Source: Valencia hispanica
Lineage: Eukaryota; Chordata; Actinopteri; Cyprinodontiformes; Valenciidae
DNA: 64,000 nt
Assembly (NCBI GenBank): GCA_963556495.2
Contig: OY747702.1
Coordinates: forward strand, 11,991,193-12,055,192
Direction of reading: 5' to 3'
Below, one piece after another: positions 21,340-34,135 of this stretch. Positions within the stretch are counted from its first letter, which is position 1. Each line of letters starts with the position of its first letter. The notes beneath the pieces were generated by a model, which was not told where the DNA came from, did no database searches, and was given only the letters and a program-made list of their open reading frames with translations. Made by a program: the position numbers and the translations under genes.

Positions 21340-22572
21340 TGCGCTCTCCTCTGTCAGTCGTGTGGGAAGCTCTGTGAATGCGGCTGCACACTGGCAGACT
21401 TCTGCGCCTGATCCGGTTCAGCCTCTATTGGACGAGGTAATGCAAGCCTCCTCTCCTCCTCCACCAGCTCCAATCTCTTTATCTGGATACAAGTCTGTTT
21501 TTTTGTTGTTGTTGTTCTTTTTAATCTAAGAGGAACGCATTAACAGTCCTCCAGTTCCCTACCATCCGCTGCATTTGACTGTACTCTCTGTCTGGGGGAG
21601 GGGGGGTGGAAGTGAGGGTGAGAGCTCGGACTTTCGAGCTCCTCTCTTGCACCGGAGCGGACATCAAATTTCTTTTTGAAACATATCTTCTGTGTCCAGG
21701 CTCTCTTTTTTTGTTTTTTTTTGCAGTTGCACAGCTCCAATATTTAGCCATCTTTTTTTTAATACCCAACATTTTCTGGCTGAAACACAAAGCTTTTCTT
21801 AGCCAAAGAATAACGTTGGATCTATGTTGCAAAGATGGAAAATAACCCTCTGACTGGAGCGCATTTGCTGCTTCTTACCCCTTTGCGCAACTTCAGCTCG
21901 TAACGACCCAGTATTTATTATTCCATGGATCGCCGAAGGTTGCTGTACAGATCTGAAGCCAGACGCACAGTGTTGGAACCTTCTTCTCCCCTTTTTTGAG
22001 TTTTAAAATATTTTAAGAATGAGAGACTTCTCTGGCTGCAGCCACCTTGCACCCATTTCCCTGCTTCGGAGTCTCTGGACGCGCTGTCAAGATCTCTAAA
22101 GGTAAAAAAAAAGCAAAAAGGAAGAAGGGAAAAAGGTCTCTACTTCGCCTCACTCGCTCTCACATTTTTTCTACCACCTCTGTAAGCAAATGAGCGCTCT
22201 CCCATGGAGGTAGTACAGCCAACCTGGGGGCCCAATGACCAGCGGGGAGATTATTCCAAGCAAAAGGAGCCCATCAGCAAGAGGCGCATCGGATGAAATC
22301 AGACCCCTGCACCCTCCCTATTCACCCACCCCACTTCCTTTTCCTCCTCTGTTACTCCCCCCCACCTCCCCCTCCCCATTCCTCCTTCTAGTTTTGCTTG
22401 AATCGTGTTAAAGCTGCATGGGGGCATAGAGGGGCTGGAGAAACCTTGTTGCGCCCCCCCAAATCTGCCTGCGCTCTTACACTCGATCTGGGAGGACTGT
22501 TTTGCGCACGTCTCCATCAATGCTGCCCCGAGTCTCCGGAGGGAGCCGCGCTCATTGCCACCGCAGCTTTTG
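21340..22572 (+). promoter_or_regulatory. slitrk4: Probable slitrk4 promoter and 5' untranslated exon
   Basis: A strong donor consensus TTTTG|GTAAGTCA puts the end of a leader exon at 22572. The preceding kilobase is richer in G+C than its surroundings and pyrimidine-rich. The transcription start is not identifiable by eye, and no TATA box stands out. SLITRK genes usually have untranslated 5' exons and a single coding exon, which fits. Short upstream ORFs exist, including ATGGGGGCATAG at 22418 and one starting at 22520 that would cross the splice junction. The left boundary given here is only an estimate. Confidence 0.5.
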
Positions 22573-23242
22573 GTAAGTCAAATTTTTTTATGATTTTCTG
22601 ATTTGAAGATAACCCAAGCCTTTAATTTGCTTTGGTCACTTTTTAAGGTTCTAATTACCTCAATGAATTCTCTCTGAAAAAGACGTTTGCATCCGAGCAT
22701 CTCAAAATTTTAGCAATGGGCACAGTCCCAGTTCTTCCTCCCTTGGCCAAATGACCCCTGTGGTGCTGGCTTTAGATGACACTTCATGAAAAATGAGAGC
22801 CTTTTGACTATGATCATGTTGAATAAGCTGAACAGAGTCACGCTGCTGCCTTTGACATTTTTAAGGAGAGGCATCACTCTTTGGATGCCAGGATAAGATG
22901 AGGCTCTGCAGCCTTCACTATGTTTAAGTAATTGAGGTAGTTCAAGTCAACCAATCAAAAAGTCAGAACAAATATTCTGTGAAAGCCAAAGCCACATAGA
23001 CGGTACTGATAAAGCGCAATGCAGAAAAATGGGAAATATTACGCAGCGATACATTTTCTTATAATATTAATGAACTGTCGTCAAATGAATGAGATACTGG
23101 TTTTGTCTTAAAATGAGTCTCAAACAGGCCTTTTACAGGTTTGCATTTTGTGAATGTGTGCATCCATGCCGCTTCCACACATAACTAAGCCTGAGTGATT
23201 GAATGTGTTTGCATGCCTCTCTCTTTTTATCTCTCTCCAAAG
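22573..23242 (+). other. slitrk4: Predicted intron in the slitrk4 5' UTR
   Basis: The donor GTAAGTCA at 22573 pairs with an acceptor at 23242 preceded by a pyrimidine tract (CTCTCTTTTTATCTCTCTCC then AAAG). The length is 670 bp. Splicing would place 42 nt of leader in front of the start codon at 23285. Confidence 0.6.
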
Positions 23243-23284
23243 GTTACTAAATGGTTTACTGCGGGAGGTTTTCTAACCGGCGAG

Positions 23285-25867
23285 ATGCTGCTCATACCCC
23301 TGCTGGCAGCCTTTTTTTCCTCCATCTCGGGCTCCCTCTCCTCATCCCTCTCCTCCATGTCAGATGGACCTCCGATGATGGACCCCATCGCCTCGGACCT
23401 GATGGCCGAGACCTGCAGCGCCTGCTCTTGCATGTCGGTGGAGAACGTGCTGTATGTCAACTGTGAGAAGATCACCGTCTATCGGCCCACACAGCTCGTC
23501 CCTCCGGCCTCTTCCCTGTACCACCTGAACTTCCAGAACAATTTGCTAATCATACTGTACCCGAACTCGTTCCTCAACTTCACCCACGCTGTGTCGCTGC
23601 AGCTGGGTAACAATAAATTGCAGAACATTGAAGGAGGAGCGTTCATGGGAATGAGTGCGTTGAAGCAGCTGCATCTCAACAATAATGAATTAAAGGTTCT
23701 GCGAGCTGACACTTTTCTAGGTATTGAAAACCTGGAATACCTTCAGGCTGACTACAACTTAATAAAATACATTGAAAAGGGAGCATTTAACAAGCTGCAC
23801 AAACTCAAAGTGCTGATTCTGAATGATAATCTCATACAGGCACTTCCCGAGAACATTTTCCGCTTTGCCTCGCTCACACACTTGGACATAAGAGGAAATA
23901 GGATCCAGAACCTTCCTTATTTAGGGGTCCTTGAGCATATCGGCCGCATCGTAGAGCTGCAGCTGGACGACAACCCTTGGAATTGTACCTGTGATTTAGC
24001 ACCTCTGAAGGCATGGCTTGAAAACATGCCCTACAATATTTTTATTGGTGAGGCCATATGTGAAACACCGAGTGACTTATATGGGAGGCTCCTGAAAGAA
24101 ACCAACAGACAGGAGCTTTGTCCCATGGGAACAGGAAGTGAATTTGATATTAAAATGCCACCTGCTCCGCCTGAAGATGGGCAGGGGCCATCCAAACTGG
24201 GCCCGACCACACTGGCTCCCACTGCCACAAAATCGCCAAAAACAACAGAGTCGTCAAAAGTTTATGGAAATGGCATTGTGGCTGGTTTACCGCCTTTTGG
24301 AAAAAACAGACAGATTGTTTCATTTGAGACACGGACTCCCCCAATGATGTGTCCAGTGCCATGCAGCTGTAAAGCCCACCCCTCTGACTTTGGTGTCAGC
24401 ATAAGCTGTCAGGAAAGGAGAATAAGTAATATTGCTGATCTTAACTCCAAACCCCCAAATGCCAAGAAGCTTCACCTAAGTGGGAATAACATCCGTGATA
24501 TCAGCCCGACTGATTTCCAAGGCTACGAGGGCTTAGATTTGCTTCATCTTGGCAGTAATCAAATTATAGTGGTACCAAGGGGTGTATTTGCTAACCTTAC
24601 TAATCTGAGGAGACTTTATTTGAATGGAAACCAACTTGAACAGCTACACCCTGAGATGTTTCTGGGCCTCACAAACCTCCAGTACCTTTATTTGGAATAC
24701 AATGCCATTAAAGAGATCCTTGCAAGCACATTTGATTCTATGCCCAATCTGCAACTCCTGTATCTCAACAACAATGTCCTTCGGAGTCTCCCAGCCTACA
24801 TCTTTGCTGGTGTCCCTCTAGCCAGACTCAATCTGAAAAACAACCACTTCATGACACTGCCAGTGAGTGGTGTCCTAGACCAGTTGCGGTCACTGACCCA
24901 GATAGATCTAGAGGGGAACCCATGGGAGTGCTCCTGCGATCTGGTAGCACTCAAGCTTTGGCTGCAAAAGCTAAGTGATGGAGTGGCTGCAAAAGAGGTG
25001 AAATGTGCCTCCCCTGTGCAGTTTGCCAACATTGAGCTGCGCCTAATAAAAAATGAGATACTCTGTCCTAAACTTGCAAGACCTCCACTTATCATCACTA
25101 GCGCCACCCCAATTTTGACCTCGGTGTCACCTGCAGGAGTCGGCAAAGCCCCTCCAGGGGGGCCTGTGCCTCTCTCCATTATGATCCTCAGCATACTTGT
25201 GGTGCTTATCCTAACTGTGTTTGTGGCCTTCTGCCTTCTAGTCTTTGTCCTAAGACGGAATAAAAAACCTGTGGGCAGGCAGGAAGGGCTGGGGAATCAG
25301 GAATGTGGCTCGTTGTCCCTACAGCTTCGTCGCCACGGCCACAAATCTGGGAAAAAAGGGTCCATCCCAGGGGATGACTTGGGAGGTGAAACGTTCATTC
25401 CTCAGACCATTGAGCACATTGGCAAGAGCCACACCTGCGGCATTGGACGTTCCTCAGACATGGACGCCGGCTTCAAGTTCGCTGACTCTCAAAGACAGAA
25501 GATCATCCTGCGAAACTGTCCTGACAAAGACAAGGACCTACTCTCCACCTTGGAGCGCAACAAACGGCTCAGCACCATAGATGAACTCGAGGAGTTTCTC
25601 CCTAACCGAGAGCCCAGCCTGTTCATCCACAACTTCTTGGACAGCAAAAGAGATTTTAACAGTATAGGGATGGGCGGGTACGAAATCCGCTATCCTGAAA
25701 AAACACTGGATAAAAAGATGAAGAAATCCTCGCTGATAGGTGGAAACCACAGTAAGATCGTGGTGGAGCAGAGGAAAAGTGAGTATTATGAGTTGAAAGC
25801 CAAGCTTCAAGGGACGCCTGATTACCTGCAGGTGCTCGAGGAGCAGACTGCCCTGAGTAAAATGTAG
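23285..25867 (+). CDS. slitrk4: SLIT and NTRK-like protein 4
   Basis: This encodes an 860-residue single-pass neuronal membrane protein of the SLITRK family. The family acts at synapses as adhesion and organising molecules that bind presynaptic LAR-type receptor phosphatases, and it influences neurite growth. A signal peptide (about residues 1-16) is followed by a cysteine-rich LRR N-cap (from C44). The first leucine-rich-repeat block is capped by an LRRCT at about 230-279 (NPWNCTCD ... LCP). A second N-cap starts at C356, and the second repeat block ends in an LRRCT at about 545-594 (NPWECSCD ... LCP). The transmembrane helix is about 632-656, followed by RRNKK and a 204-residue tail. The tail ends [16 protein letters not shown] with the conserved tyrosine Y847. 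[16 protein letters not shown] and the C-terminus identify member 4; mammalian SLITRK4 is about 837 residues. The start at 23285 has a good context (G at -3). An in-frame extension to 23195 has a GTG codon and crosses the splice acceptor. The coding sequence is one exon and intact. Confidence 0.95.
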   Translation: MLLIPLLAAFFSSISGSLSSSLSSMSDGPPMMDPIASDLMAETCSACSCMSVENVLYVNCEKITVYRPTQLVPPASSLYHLNFQNNLLIILYPNSFLNFTHAVSLQLGNNKLQNIEGGAFMGMSALKQLHLNNNELKVLRADTFLGIENLEYLQADYNLIKYIEKGAFNKLHKLKVLILNDNLIQALPENIFRFASLTHLDIRGNRIQNLPYLGVLEHIGRIVELQLDDNPWNCTCDLAPLKAWLENMPYNIFIGEAICETPSDLYGRLLKETNRQELCPMGTGSEFDIKMPPAPPEDGQGPSKLGPTTLAPTATKSPKTTESSKVYGNGIVAGLPPFGKNRQIVSFETRTPPMMCPVPCSCKAHPSDFGVSISCQERRISNIADLNSKPPNAKKLHLSGNNIRDISPTDFQGYEGLDLLHLGSNQIIVVPRGVFANLTNLRRLYLNGNQLEQLHPEMFLGLTNLQYLYLEYNAIKEILASTFDSMPNLQLLYLNNNVLRSLPAYIFAGVPLARLNLKNNHFMTLPVSGVLDQLRSLTQIDLEGNPWECSCDLVALKLWLQKLSDGVAAKEVKCASPVQFANIELRLIKNEILCPKLARPPLIITSATPILTSVSPAGVGKAPPGGPVPLSIMILSILVVLILTVFVAFCLLVFVLRRNKKPVGRQEGLGNQECGSLSLQLRRHGHKSGKKGSIPGDDLGGETFIPQTIEHIGKSHTCGIGRSSDMDAGFKFADSQRQKIILRNCPDKDKDLLSTLERNKRLSTIDELEEFLPNREPSLFIHNFLDSKRDFNSIGMGGYEIRYPEKTLDKKMKKSSLIGGNHSKIVVEQRKSEYYELKAKLQGTPDYLQVLEEQTALSKM

Positions 25868-27850
25868 GGACTGTTGTGTTTGATGGGCAGCGCTGATTAT
25901 ATACACACAAACAAGCTGATAGACAGGCAAACTCTCTCTTGTTTTCTGTGTTCTCTTCGAGCCTCACACACACATACACTCTATCAAACCCCTCTCGTCT
26001 CTGGCTTTCCCTCTTTAGCTCTACAACCCCCCTCACCTTTCCCAGACACGTACACACACATACATACACACACACACAGAACAAAAAAGTGCCTTCTGGA
26101 AATCCTTAATGACCAATGCAGAGATAGACAAAATGGCTCCACACTACAAAGCTATTATTAGAATCAGAGCAGATGTATTTCAGAGTAAGAGACTTTTTGG
26201 ATAATCCATGCCACTACCTGTATGAATCCCGCAAACTTTACAACAAGACCCCAAAAAACGGAGAAATCAACCTTACAGTCGTAGTATTTTTGCTGCTATT
26301 GAAATGGATACTTATTTTTTGTCCTCTTTTGTTCTTTTCCTCCTCCTTTTGTTAATTTAACCAAATCAAAGGGTCTTGAAAACAGTGCTTGAGAATATAC
26401 CTCGCTGCCATCAGGCCGTGTTTAACAAAAGGAAAAAGAAGGGGGGAGCTTCGGGTGTTGATCGTTTGTTCTGGAGAGAATCAAGGATACTTGATTTTGG
26501 AATGAGGTTTTGGACATTTAGTGATCTTTATGGAGGCTACTTTTTCCCTTCTTTTTTTAATTTTGAGGGTCTCCACATCTAGGGACCCTCTCTGAAGTCA
26601 ACAGCAGACTCTCTGCCATCTTGTCTGGATTACCCACCAGCAGCGGTACGCCTGCTCTTTGCTGGGAGGGCAAACGGCTCCTGTTTTGCATCAATGGCAA
26701 CTGACGGCACTGTAAAACTCTTTTTTTGGGAATGATTTAATGACTTGCTTTCTTGTGTAAAGAGCCATGTTAAATATAGTGTCTTCTGAATGGAGTTGTG
26801 TTTCTCTTTGAAGTTGCTACTTACAGTAAACGTATGTTTTTTTTTGGGGTGAAATCTAACGGCACATACACTGTCAGAGACGTTATTTCTTGAAAAAAAA
26901 AAAGAAAAATAAACCCGAAGGAAAAAAAAAAAAAGTTACAAACCTGCTTGCCATGTAAGCGTAACCTGAAATTTATTTTGTAAGTCTTACATTGTTTGTA
27001 TCTGTGGGACTGATTTGTAAATTACAAGGACAGACTAATATCTACACAAGAATACACACTGATCCTGTGCGACGGAGCATCTTCGAGAGACAATGACTCA
27101 GAGTGTTAAAACCCACCCATTATATATTTCAATCAGCGATCCTGCACCCCTCGCCAGCTCTCAATTCTTAGTTAAAAGAATTACCAACATAGTTCATTTA
27201 TTTTTCTAAGCAGGATTATTTAAAAATTATTGGTATTATTTAAAAAGGGACAAGAAAATGAGTGGGGAGGACTTCACAAAATGCTTCAGAGCTATTTTAG
27301 GCCACAAGGAGTGACTGTTCAGTTGATTTAAGTGGGTCTTTGCTTCTCTCCATTTTGCTGAGTGCAATCTTTAGCGTTTCTTTTTTCAAAGATGACAAAG
27401 TGAGGCCTGATAGTCTGTAAAAATCCTGAGCAGATTTCCGATTATTCTATCATCCACAGTATGTTGTGGGGAAAAAAAGAGGTTTCTTATCAACATTATG
27501 CAACCAAAAGAATTGTGCATTAAACTTGATGTGCTTCTGGCAGTGTTGGGCTTGGGAGGCGTTCTGAGGAGACGGTCAAGGCAACCAACAAATTGAGGCA
27601 CTAAATTATTAGACTTAAAACACCATGTGCAATATTAGAAGCTCAGAAATGATGGCTTGAAATAATTGTATTTAGTTTGGGGTTATGTTATCAGGACAAG
27701 TTCTATTTTGAAATTCTTTTATCAGCTTAACTCTATTTGGTCCTCTTTTAAAAAGCACTGTTAAGTTAAATTCCTGAGTGTTTTTGACATTACAAATGAC
27801 TAGAATGTATCATGAAAAGTATAATAAATACAATTTTCTATTGGTCAGAA
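25868..27850 (+). other. slitrk4: slitrk4 3' UTR and poly(A) signals
   Basis: No coding potential follows the TAG at 25865-25867. A CA-rich microsatellite lies at about 26045-26080. AATAAA at 26908-26913 sits in an A-rich run, and AATAAA at 27823-27828 is a more distal candidate end. Which one is used cannot be told from sequence alone. Confidence 0.5.
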
Positions 27851-28957
27851 ATCTCCTGTATATTGGTTCATTTTCTCTTGTATAATCATGTCTAAATCAA
27901 GGTATTAAAATGAGCACCTATTTGCACTGTGTCCCCCTTTTTTCTCGAAGTTAAAATCCTGGTTACCTTTCTATTGCGCTTTGAAATTCATTCAACCCGT
28001 TGTAGTTTAGAGTACAGTGTCGACACGATTCAGCTCAAGTGACAGAATCCTGTTCTTACTTTGACTTACTTGTTGCCCTTCAAACTTAATAAGATATGAG
28101 AATATTTTATGAAAGATGCTGTGGAGGCTAATGTGCTGCTGCTTATTATATTTGCAACATTTTTAAGTGAGTCTGTTCCGGTGGAAGCTTTTTTTAAAAT
28201 CACATGTCACCGTCTCTTGTGAATGTGAATGTGTCGTGGATTAATAACGACTAAAACTAAATTATATATATATTTTCAGTCTGGGGTGTTTTAAGTAGCT
28301 AAAAATGGCTAAAAATGACAGCTGATGTGAATAGCTGTTAGCCTTTATAGCATTGGCACAAACTCACTGTGATCCGTCTGCTTTAGACAAAGGAACTAAA
28401 AATATCCAAACTATTCATTAAATGTTTTTTGATGTGAATTTCTGAGCCTATGAACTGTTCATAACTTAGCAGCAGCTAATAAAACTCTCACCTTCACAAA
28501 CAGATATTAGATTTTCTCATCTAAAAGCTACTGGATCGGTTCAGCAGGGTCAATACTTTTTACTATCTTTTCTATCTTCAAACTAATCAAATTCCAAAAA
28601 TGTCCAAGCAGGTTGTGTAAATTTTTTAAATTATTATTATTTATATTTACTTATATATACTTATTTATATATGTTTCCATTTGACATTCATAGAGCAAAG
28701 AACTCAGTGGTTATTTATGGTGAAGGTTCCATGGTTCAGCAGTCCCTTGCCAAACCAAATCCAGATAATGCAAATAGGATCATTTTACATTTTAATAAAA
28801 AATACAGTTCTTATGTCTAGATACACGTAACATGTAATGTTTTCCAAATTTGTCATTTCGACCCTTTTCCATGTTGTGTATTTGTAGTGTTTGATCTTTT
28901 TGTACACTACTTCTTTGAAGTATGAAATGGAGCCGTGGAACGTTTTCTACCAACTTA
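27851..28957. other. Intergenic, nothing recognised
   Basis: A+T-rich unique-looking sequence without identifiable genes or repeats. Confidence 0.4.

Positions 28958-28958
<1 letters not shown>

Positions 28959-29018
<60 letters not shown>
28959..29018. repeat. (TA)30 microsatellite
   Basis: An uninterrupted run of 30 TA units, followed by a short purine-rich AGAGAGAGGGAGAGAG stretch. It creates artificial open frames on both strands that should be ignored. Confidence 0.97.
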
Positions 29019-29022
<4 letters not shown>

Positions 29023-29367
29023 AGAGAGAGGGAGAGAGTAGATATACATAGATATAGATGGTTTACAGTAAGTAAATATTGTAATGACATGTTATTGACA
29101 TGACTCCAATAATAAGTATCCACCTGCAAGAGGCTGCTCTGAGTCTGCATGGACCAGTTTTTGAGTAGACCGTTCCATACAGGGATCAGAACTAAAGTTC
29201 AGTGAAATAGACTGCAACAAAATGCGTTTAGAAAACAATACACGAAAGACATTTTCGGTGAGATTTACACATCATGATTTGTATTTATTTCAACAATTCA
29301 TTGAAATACTTACATTCTAAGAAAAACAAGCAGGTACATGGTAGGTACATGGGAATGAAATGGTATA

Positions 29368-30497
29368 CAGTGGAGCAAAAGGGAATTTGGTAGCCAGTGA
29401 TTGTGCAAGTTGTCCCACTTAAAAAGATGAAAGAGGTCTGTAGTTTGCATCATAGGTACACTACAACTGTTTGGTCGATAACAATCGTTCACTTTAGTAC
29501 TTTGTAATGTAACCTTGGTTGGAAAGGACATAGGTCAAATGTTTCCTGTAGGTCTTCACCAGGTTTGCACACACTGTAGCTGGTATTTTAGCACATTCTA
29601 CCATGCAGATCTTCTCTAGAGCTGTGATGTTTTGGGGCTGTTGCTGGGCAACACAGACTTTCAACTCTCTCGATAGATTTTTTATTGGATTGAGCTTTGC
29701 AGGCTGGTTAAGCCACTTCAGAACCTTGAAATGCTTTTTAAGTAGCCACTCCTTCGTTGCCCAGGCGATGTATTTAGGATGATTGTCATGCTGGAAGATC
29801 CAGCCATGTTTCATCTTCAATGCTCTCACTAATGGAAGGAGGTTTTTACCCCAATACACAGCCCCATTCATCCTTTCCTTAATATGGATGAGTCGTCCTG
29901 TCCCCTTTGCAGAAAAGCAGCCCCAAACCATAATGTTTCCACCTCCATGCTTCACAGTGGGTATGGTGTTCTTGGGATGCAACTCAGCATCCTTCCCCCT
30001 CCAAACATGCCGAGTGGCTGATATTTTATTTCATGATATTGTAATGATATTCAAAAGCAATGTATTCATTTTTATTTTATTTTTTTAGAATTTGAATGGA
30101 GCCATTAATGATGACAGTACTGTGGTAAAATTAAAGGTATGACCACTAGTTGTTGGCTGTATGGACATGGACAGCTCTCTGGTCTTGACCATGGTGGAGG
30201 TTGGAGTCTGGCTGTTTGAAGGTGTGGACAGGTGTCTTTTATACAGATAACGAGTTCAAACAGGTTCCATTATTCCAGGTAACGAGTGAATGATAGAAGA
30301 GCTTCTTAAAGAAAAAGTAACAGGTCTGTGAGGGACATTATTCTTGCTTTTTTATAGGTGCTAAATACTTATTTTCTGTGTCATTATACAAATAAATTCT
30401 TTAAAGATCCTAAAATGTGATTTCCTGGTTATTTTTCATTTTTTACATTCTGTCTCTCATAGTTGAGGTGGCTGCCAAATACCTTTTTGCCCCACTG
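29368..30497 (-). mobile_element. Internally deleted Tc1-like transposon
   Basis: The left end CAGTGGAGCAAAAGGGAATT and the reverse complement of the right end, CAGTGGGGCAAAAAGGTATT, form inverted repeats of about 30 bp. TA precedes the left end. The right TA has mutated to TG. At 1130 bp it is shorter than the roughly 1.6 kb I expect for this family, because the N-terminal part of the transposase is missing. Confidence 0.88.
29494..29982 (-). pseudogene. Tc1-like transposase, C-terminal half
   Basis: A 162-codon open frame starts within [13 protein letters not shown], continues through [12 protein letters not shown], and ends at YITKY. The second catalytic region is HDNHPKY, where relatives have DNDPKH. 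The third is LNPIKNL, where the glutamate of NPIENL has become lysine. With the DNA-binding domain deleted and a catalytic residue lost, it cannot encode an active transposase. Confidence 0.88.
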
Positions 30498-32847
30498 TGT
30501 TTGCGAGTCTGATCTGGACGACTGAAAGGATCAAATTGCATTGCTTGTGTACAAAACAGGCCTTAAAAAAAGGCAATAGTGTGAAGTGACCTGGAACTGT
30601 ACCATACAAATGTATAATGACAGATTTGTTACATAGTAAGTAACCATGCTATGCAAATGGTAAAGGTCTGTAAAATTGTGTTCACATAAACTTTTACCAG
30701 ATTTGTGAGTTGCTGCTTTAACTCTACTGAGTTCTGGATCCTGCTAGACATTACCTGTTAATGTTGTCTAGCAGGAAAAACCAACGTGCGTTTACTCAAA
30801 GCCAAGAAATTGAAATGGTTCTGAGTAAGATACTGGCAACTCACAACATTCCAATAAAGTATCAGCTCCAAAAAATCTCAACAAACCATTAATAATATAT
30901 GTACACATTAAAAAAATGTGCTGTAATATTTAACTTTGCCCTGTTTCTTATTGTATGATTTTAGACGTTTTTACAAACCCCCCAAAAAAAGGTACATTTC
31001 TTCTTCTTTTCTCCTTTTTCAAACCATTTTTTCCCCCTTTCCACAGCAGCTGCTCTTGTCCCGCCACCGGAGCACCATCTGTTTTTAGACACCTCTATCA
31101 AACTTTCATGCCTTTTTAGGGTTAAAAAGTCATTTTTCTCTCTTTCTGTGGTAATCCAACCTTTTGGGCTTGTGAAAGACCCAGTAGCAGAAAGTATGAC
31201 TCATCCCACACGCCAGAGAATTGTCCTCATTAATAATTTATACCCTTGGCAGTTATGAACTAAAAAAGGCATGTGGGGAGTTGGGTGAGGGAATCTGATA
31301 TGTCCACCCCTTCCAAACTTTTGTCTCATGTTTTCCTCCCCTTCCGTCAATTTCTTGTTCACACTACGCTGTCAGAGAGGAGATCAATTATCCCCCCCAA
31401 AAAACCCCCCAGAAAGGCAGGCGATCTGGCTTGCAGAAAAGGCATGTTTTCAGTCCAGTGTTTTGCCACAGTGACTTGGTTTCTATGTGGGGCCTCTTCT
31501 GAGATCAAGGGGAACTTACAGGGCATTAAAAAGCAGAGAAATGATTTTCTTCCTAATTGAACTCATCACACAAGAGTAAAAACAGAAAACATGTATAAAG
31601 GCTTTGTGGAATTTTTTTCTTGTTTTTGTTTGTTTATCTCTCCTTTCTCTGCTCTTATCATCCCACCTGCTGCAGAGGCAGTTATATAATCCTGTGCTGA
31701 CTGCTTACAGTACAAGAGAAATATCCCTGTTACTGCCTAGAACTTATTGTTTTTTTCTATAGTCTTTTTAATGGCACTATGACTGATTGGTGAGACATAA
31801 ATGGGGACAAGCGATGGAGCACTGCTAGAAAGGGCCTTTTATTCTTATAGGAGGAATAGAATTGGCCACTAGGGGCGCTGTGCACTTGGTATGTGGAAGT
31901 GAGCGGCTGACATGAAGAACAGCTTCAGCTGCAAAGCATTTAGCCTAATAGGAAAGGAAATTTGTATTGTTTTGGTGATTTTGTCTGTTTGGTTGTTTTT
32001 TTTTTTAAAGATAATTGTAATGTTGTTGTTTTTTTAAATTAGATTTTTTTCTGATAAAGCTCCTTTTCATTTCCAGGCATTAAAGGTAAACAACTAAATA
32101 CAGCTGATTGCTGCCTACACGAAAAGAAAAGAGGTACAACTCGATTCTACAGTCAGGTGGTGTTTTTCCTGCAAGCATTTTTCTATTTCTTCATATTTGC
32201 ATTGGCTTCCCTGTTCTCTCATATCAACATTAGTTCAAATGTTTTTAATACTGCTAAGTATACCTGATTCCCACTGTTTCCCTTTTCAAATTTCATACTT
32301 TTACAGATTTTTTTTTTTTTTTTTTTACATTCTGGGCATCTGATTATTAAACACTGACCTTAGCTACAAATCATTTTCGATTTGGTTTAAAGCTTTTTCA
32401 ACATCTGGACCAATTTAGATCACCTCTGTTTTACAATCTATGATAAATAGATCTGTCAAATCTGGATAGGATTATACTACAATAAAGAGGTTATATGGTT
32501 ATTTAAACCATTACACAGTGACCTGTAGTTTGAATGTTTTGTTTGGAAAAACAATCTAAATAGTAGTTGCAATGATTGCCAGTTTTGGAATCAGAAGTTC
32601 AGTTTAAAACCTTGATCTAAACAGACCTGGAGGCCCAAAAAGCAGTGAAATGATCATTTTCGTTTTTATTTTATTTCACCCTTTATCTGTGGGCTTTCTG
32701 TGACTAAATTAAACAACACAAAACAGTCAAGAAGTTGGGCAAAAACGTCTTGTTTGACAAGGTAAAAAGCATCATGTACATAAATATAAATCGAAGTAAA
32801 ACAAACAAAAAAAAAACCTCGCTGCCTGTCAGAAATTGTGAATCTTG
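30498..32847. other. Intergenic, with a possible conserved block
   Basis: No gene was recognised. The part from about 31180 to 31560 (for example TATGACTCATCCCACACGCC and CTCATTAATAATTTATACCC) looks unique and motif-rich, and may be a regulatory element of slitrk4. The rest is simple A/T-rich DNA. Confidence 0.25.
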
Positions 32848-32855
32848 CTTTAGGT

Positions 32856-33202
32856 CAGGGGTTTCCAAGGTACAGCCATTTCTCACCCTGGCAATGACTT
32901 TTTGTTGCCCATGACTGCAAATTAGGAATGGCTTAAATAGGGAGGTTGCATACCTGGCTTTGAAAAAGGCAAATGTGCTTGACCCTTTGCATGGTTCTAA
33001 TCTGTACTAGTTTACAGATCCCCTTTGTACAAAAATGTGACTATTTTGTTTGTCTTGCTAAAATGCTGCCTGTTTAGCTCACAGTTGAATAGATGAAAAT
33101 AAAAATTTACAGTATAATTATGTTTTGGGGTTTTAATAAAAAAAATAAAAAAATTGTAGCCTGTGATTTTGGCCCGCATAGCAAAACCTTTAGACACCCC
33201 TA
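32856..33202. mobile_element. Small non-autonomous hAT element
   Basis: It begins CAGGGGTTTCCAAGG and ends with GGCCCGCATAGCAAAACC through AGACACCCCTA. These are the ends of a widespread family whose consensus starts CAGGGGTGTC. The flanks are CTTTAGGT at 32848-32855 and CTTTAGAT at 33203-33210, an 8-bp duplication with one difference. It is 347 bp long with no ORF of its own. Confidence 0.8.
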
Positions 33203-33210
33203 CTTTAGAT

Positions 33211-34133
33211 AATGGAACAAGTCTGGAAACTCAAACCAATGTCCATATTTATCAAAACAATGAAATCAAATACCCTACTTTTCAAGACTTTCCAAGTCTG
33301 TGTAAGAACCCAGAGTGTTGATTTTAGGAACAGTCATAGCAGGGAACCATCAAACCCCATACACTAGAGGAAAAAAAAGAAATAAGCACCATGTGTCACT
33401 TTTATTATCAACTAAAAAGAAAAGCTTTGGCCTGTTGTCAAACGCTGTTTACCTTCCTACTTAGTTGTCTTTGATATTTCCAGAAAACCAGCATAAAGAG
33501 GGGTTAAACTGACATGTTTTTCCTCATCAGGTAACACTTCTTTAAATGAATGAAACATATTGAGATAAGAAGGAAAAAGATGCTAATCAGCGAATGTCTC
33601 AATATTGCCTGGAGTTTATTTCTGATTTGGCAATGCTTTCTGGTTTCGCTCATCGTATTTGTTTTTGTTTCCAAGATACACTATTTTGTCTAAAATATTT
33701 TTTTTCTCTCAAAAAAAGCAGGAATAAAACCTAACCATGAGTATAATAACAAATAGCGTTGACAGAAAATGTGCCCAGTGTCTGCACTGTTACATATTCT
33801 CAGCAAGCTGTCACCTACTTCTAGTTCCAGTCAGAATTTACGTACATTCATCATGGACTTAAATTTCAAGTTCGTTTTGAGAATATCCATGAAAAAGCTT
33901 CTGCACCTTTTTCTTGTTTTTAAAACTCATTGCAGTTGTATTCCGTATATTCACTTAACCCTGAAAAAAGGGATGACTCAAATAAATCTCTAAATGCCCC
34001 CAAAAATATTCCCACAATGCAGAATTTCCAAAAATTGATCATTTTTATTTAGTTTTTCTATTTTGTGGAAAATCTCAAATCAGACATGTTGTTTAACCTC
34101 TGAATGTTTGGGTTTCAATTGATCTTCCAGCTG
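33211..34133. other. Intergenic, nothing recognised
   Basis: A+T-rich sequence without identifiable genes or repeats. Confidence 0.4.
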
Positions 34134-34135
34134 AT

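Noticed and set aside
20980..21391. Arg/Glu-rich minus-strand ORFs
   Set aside because: They are artefacts of the polypyrimidine tract read in reverse.
23195..23284. Extended slitrk4 start at 23195
   Set aside because: The codon there is GTG, and the first 16 codons lie upstream of a strong splice acceptor. The ATG at 23285 gives a normal signal peptide in a good context.
23227..25930. Minus-strand and alternate-frame ORFs across slitrk4
   Set aside because: They overlap a strongly conserved gene, have no motifs and are shadow frames.
28792..29150. ORFs rich in Ile-Tyr on both strands
   Set aside because: They are translations of the (TA)n microsatellite.
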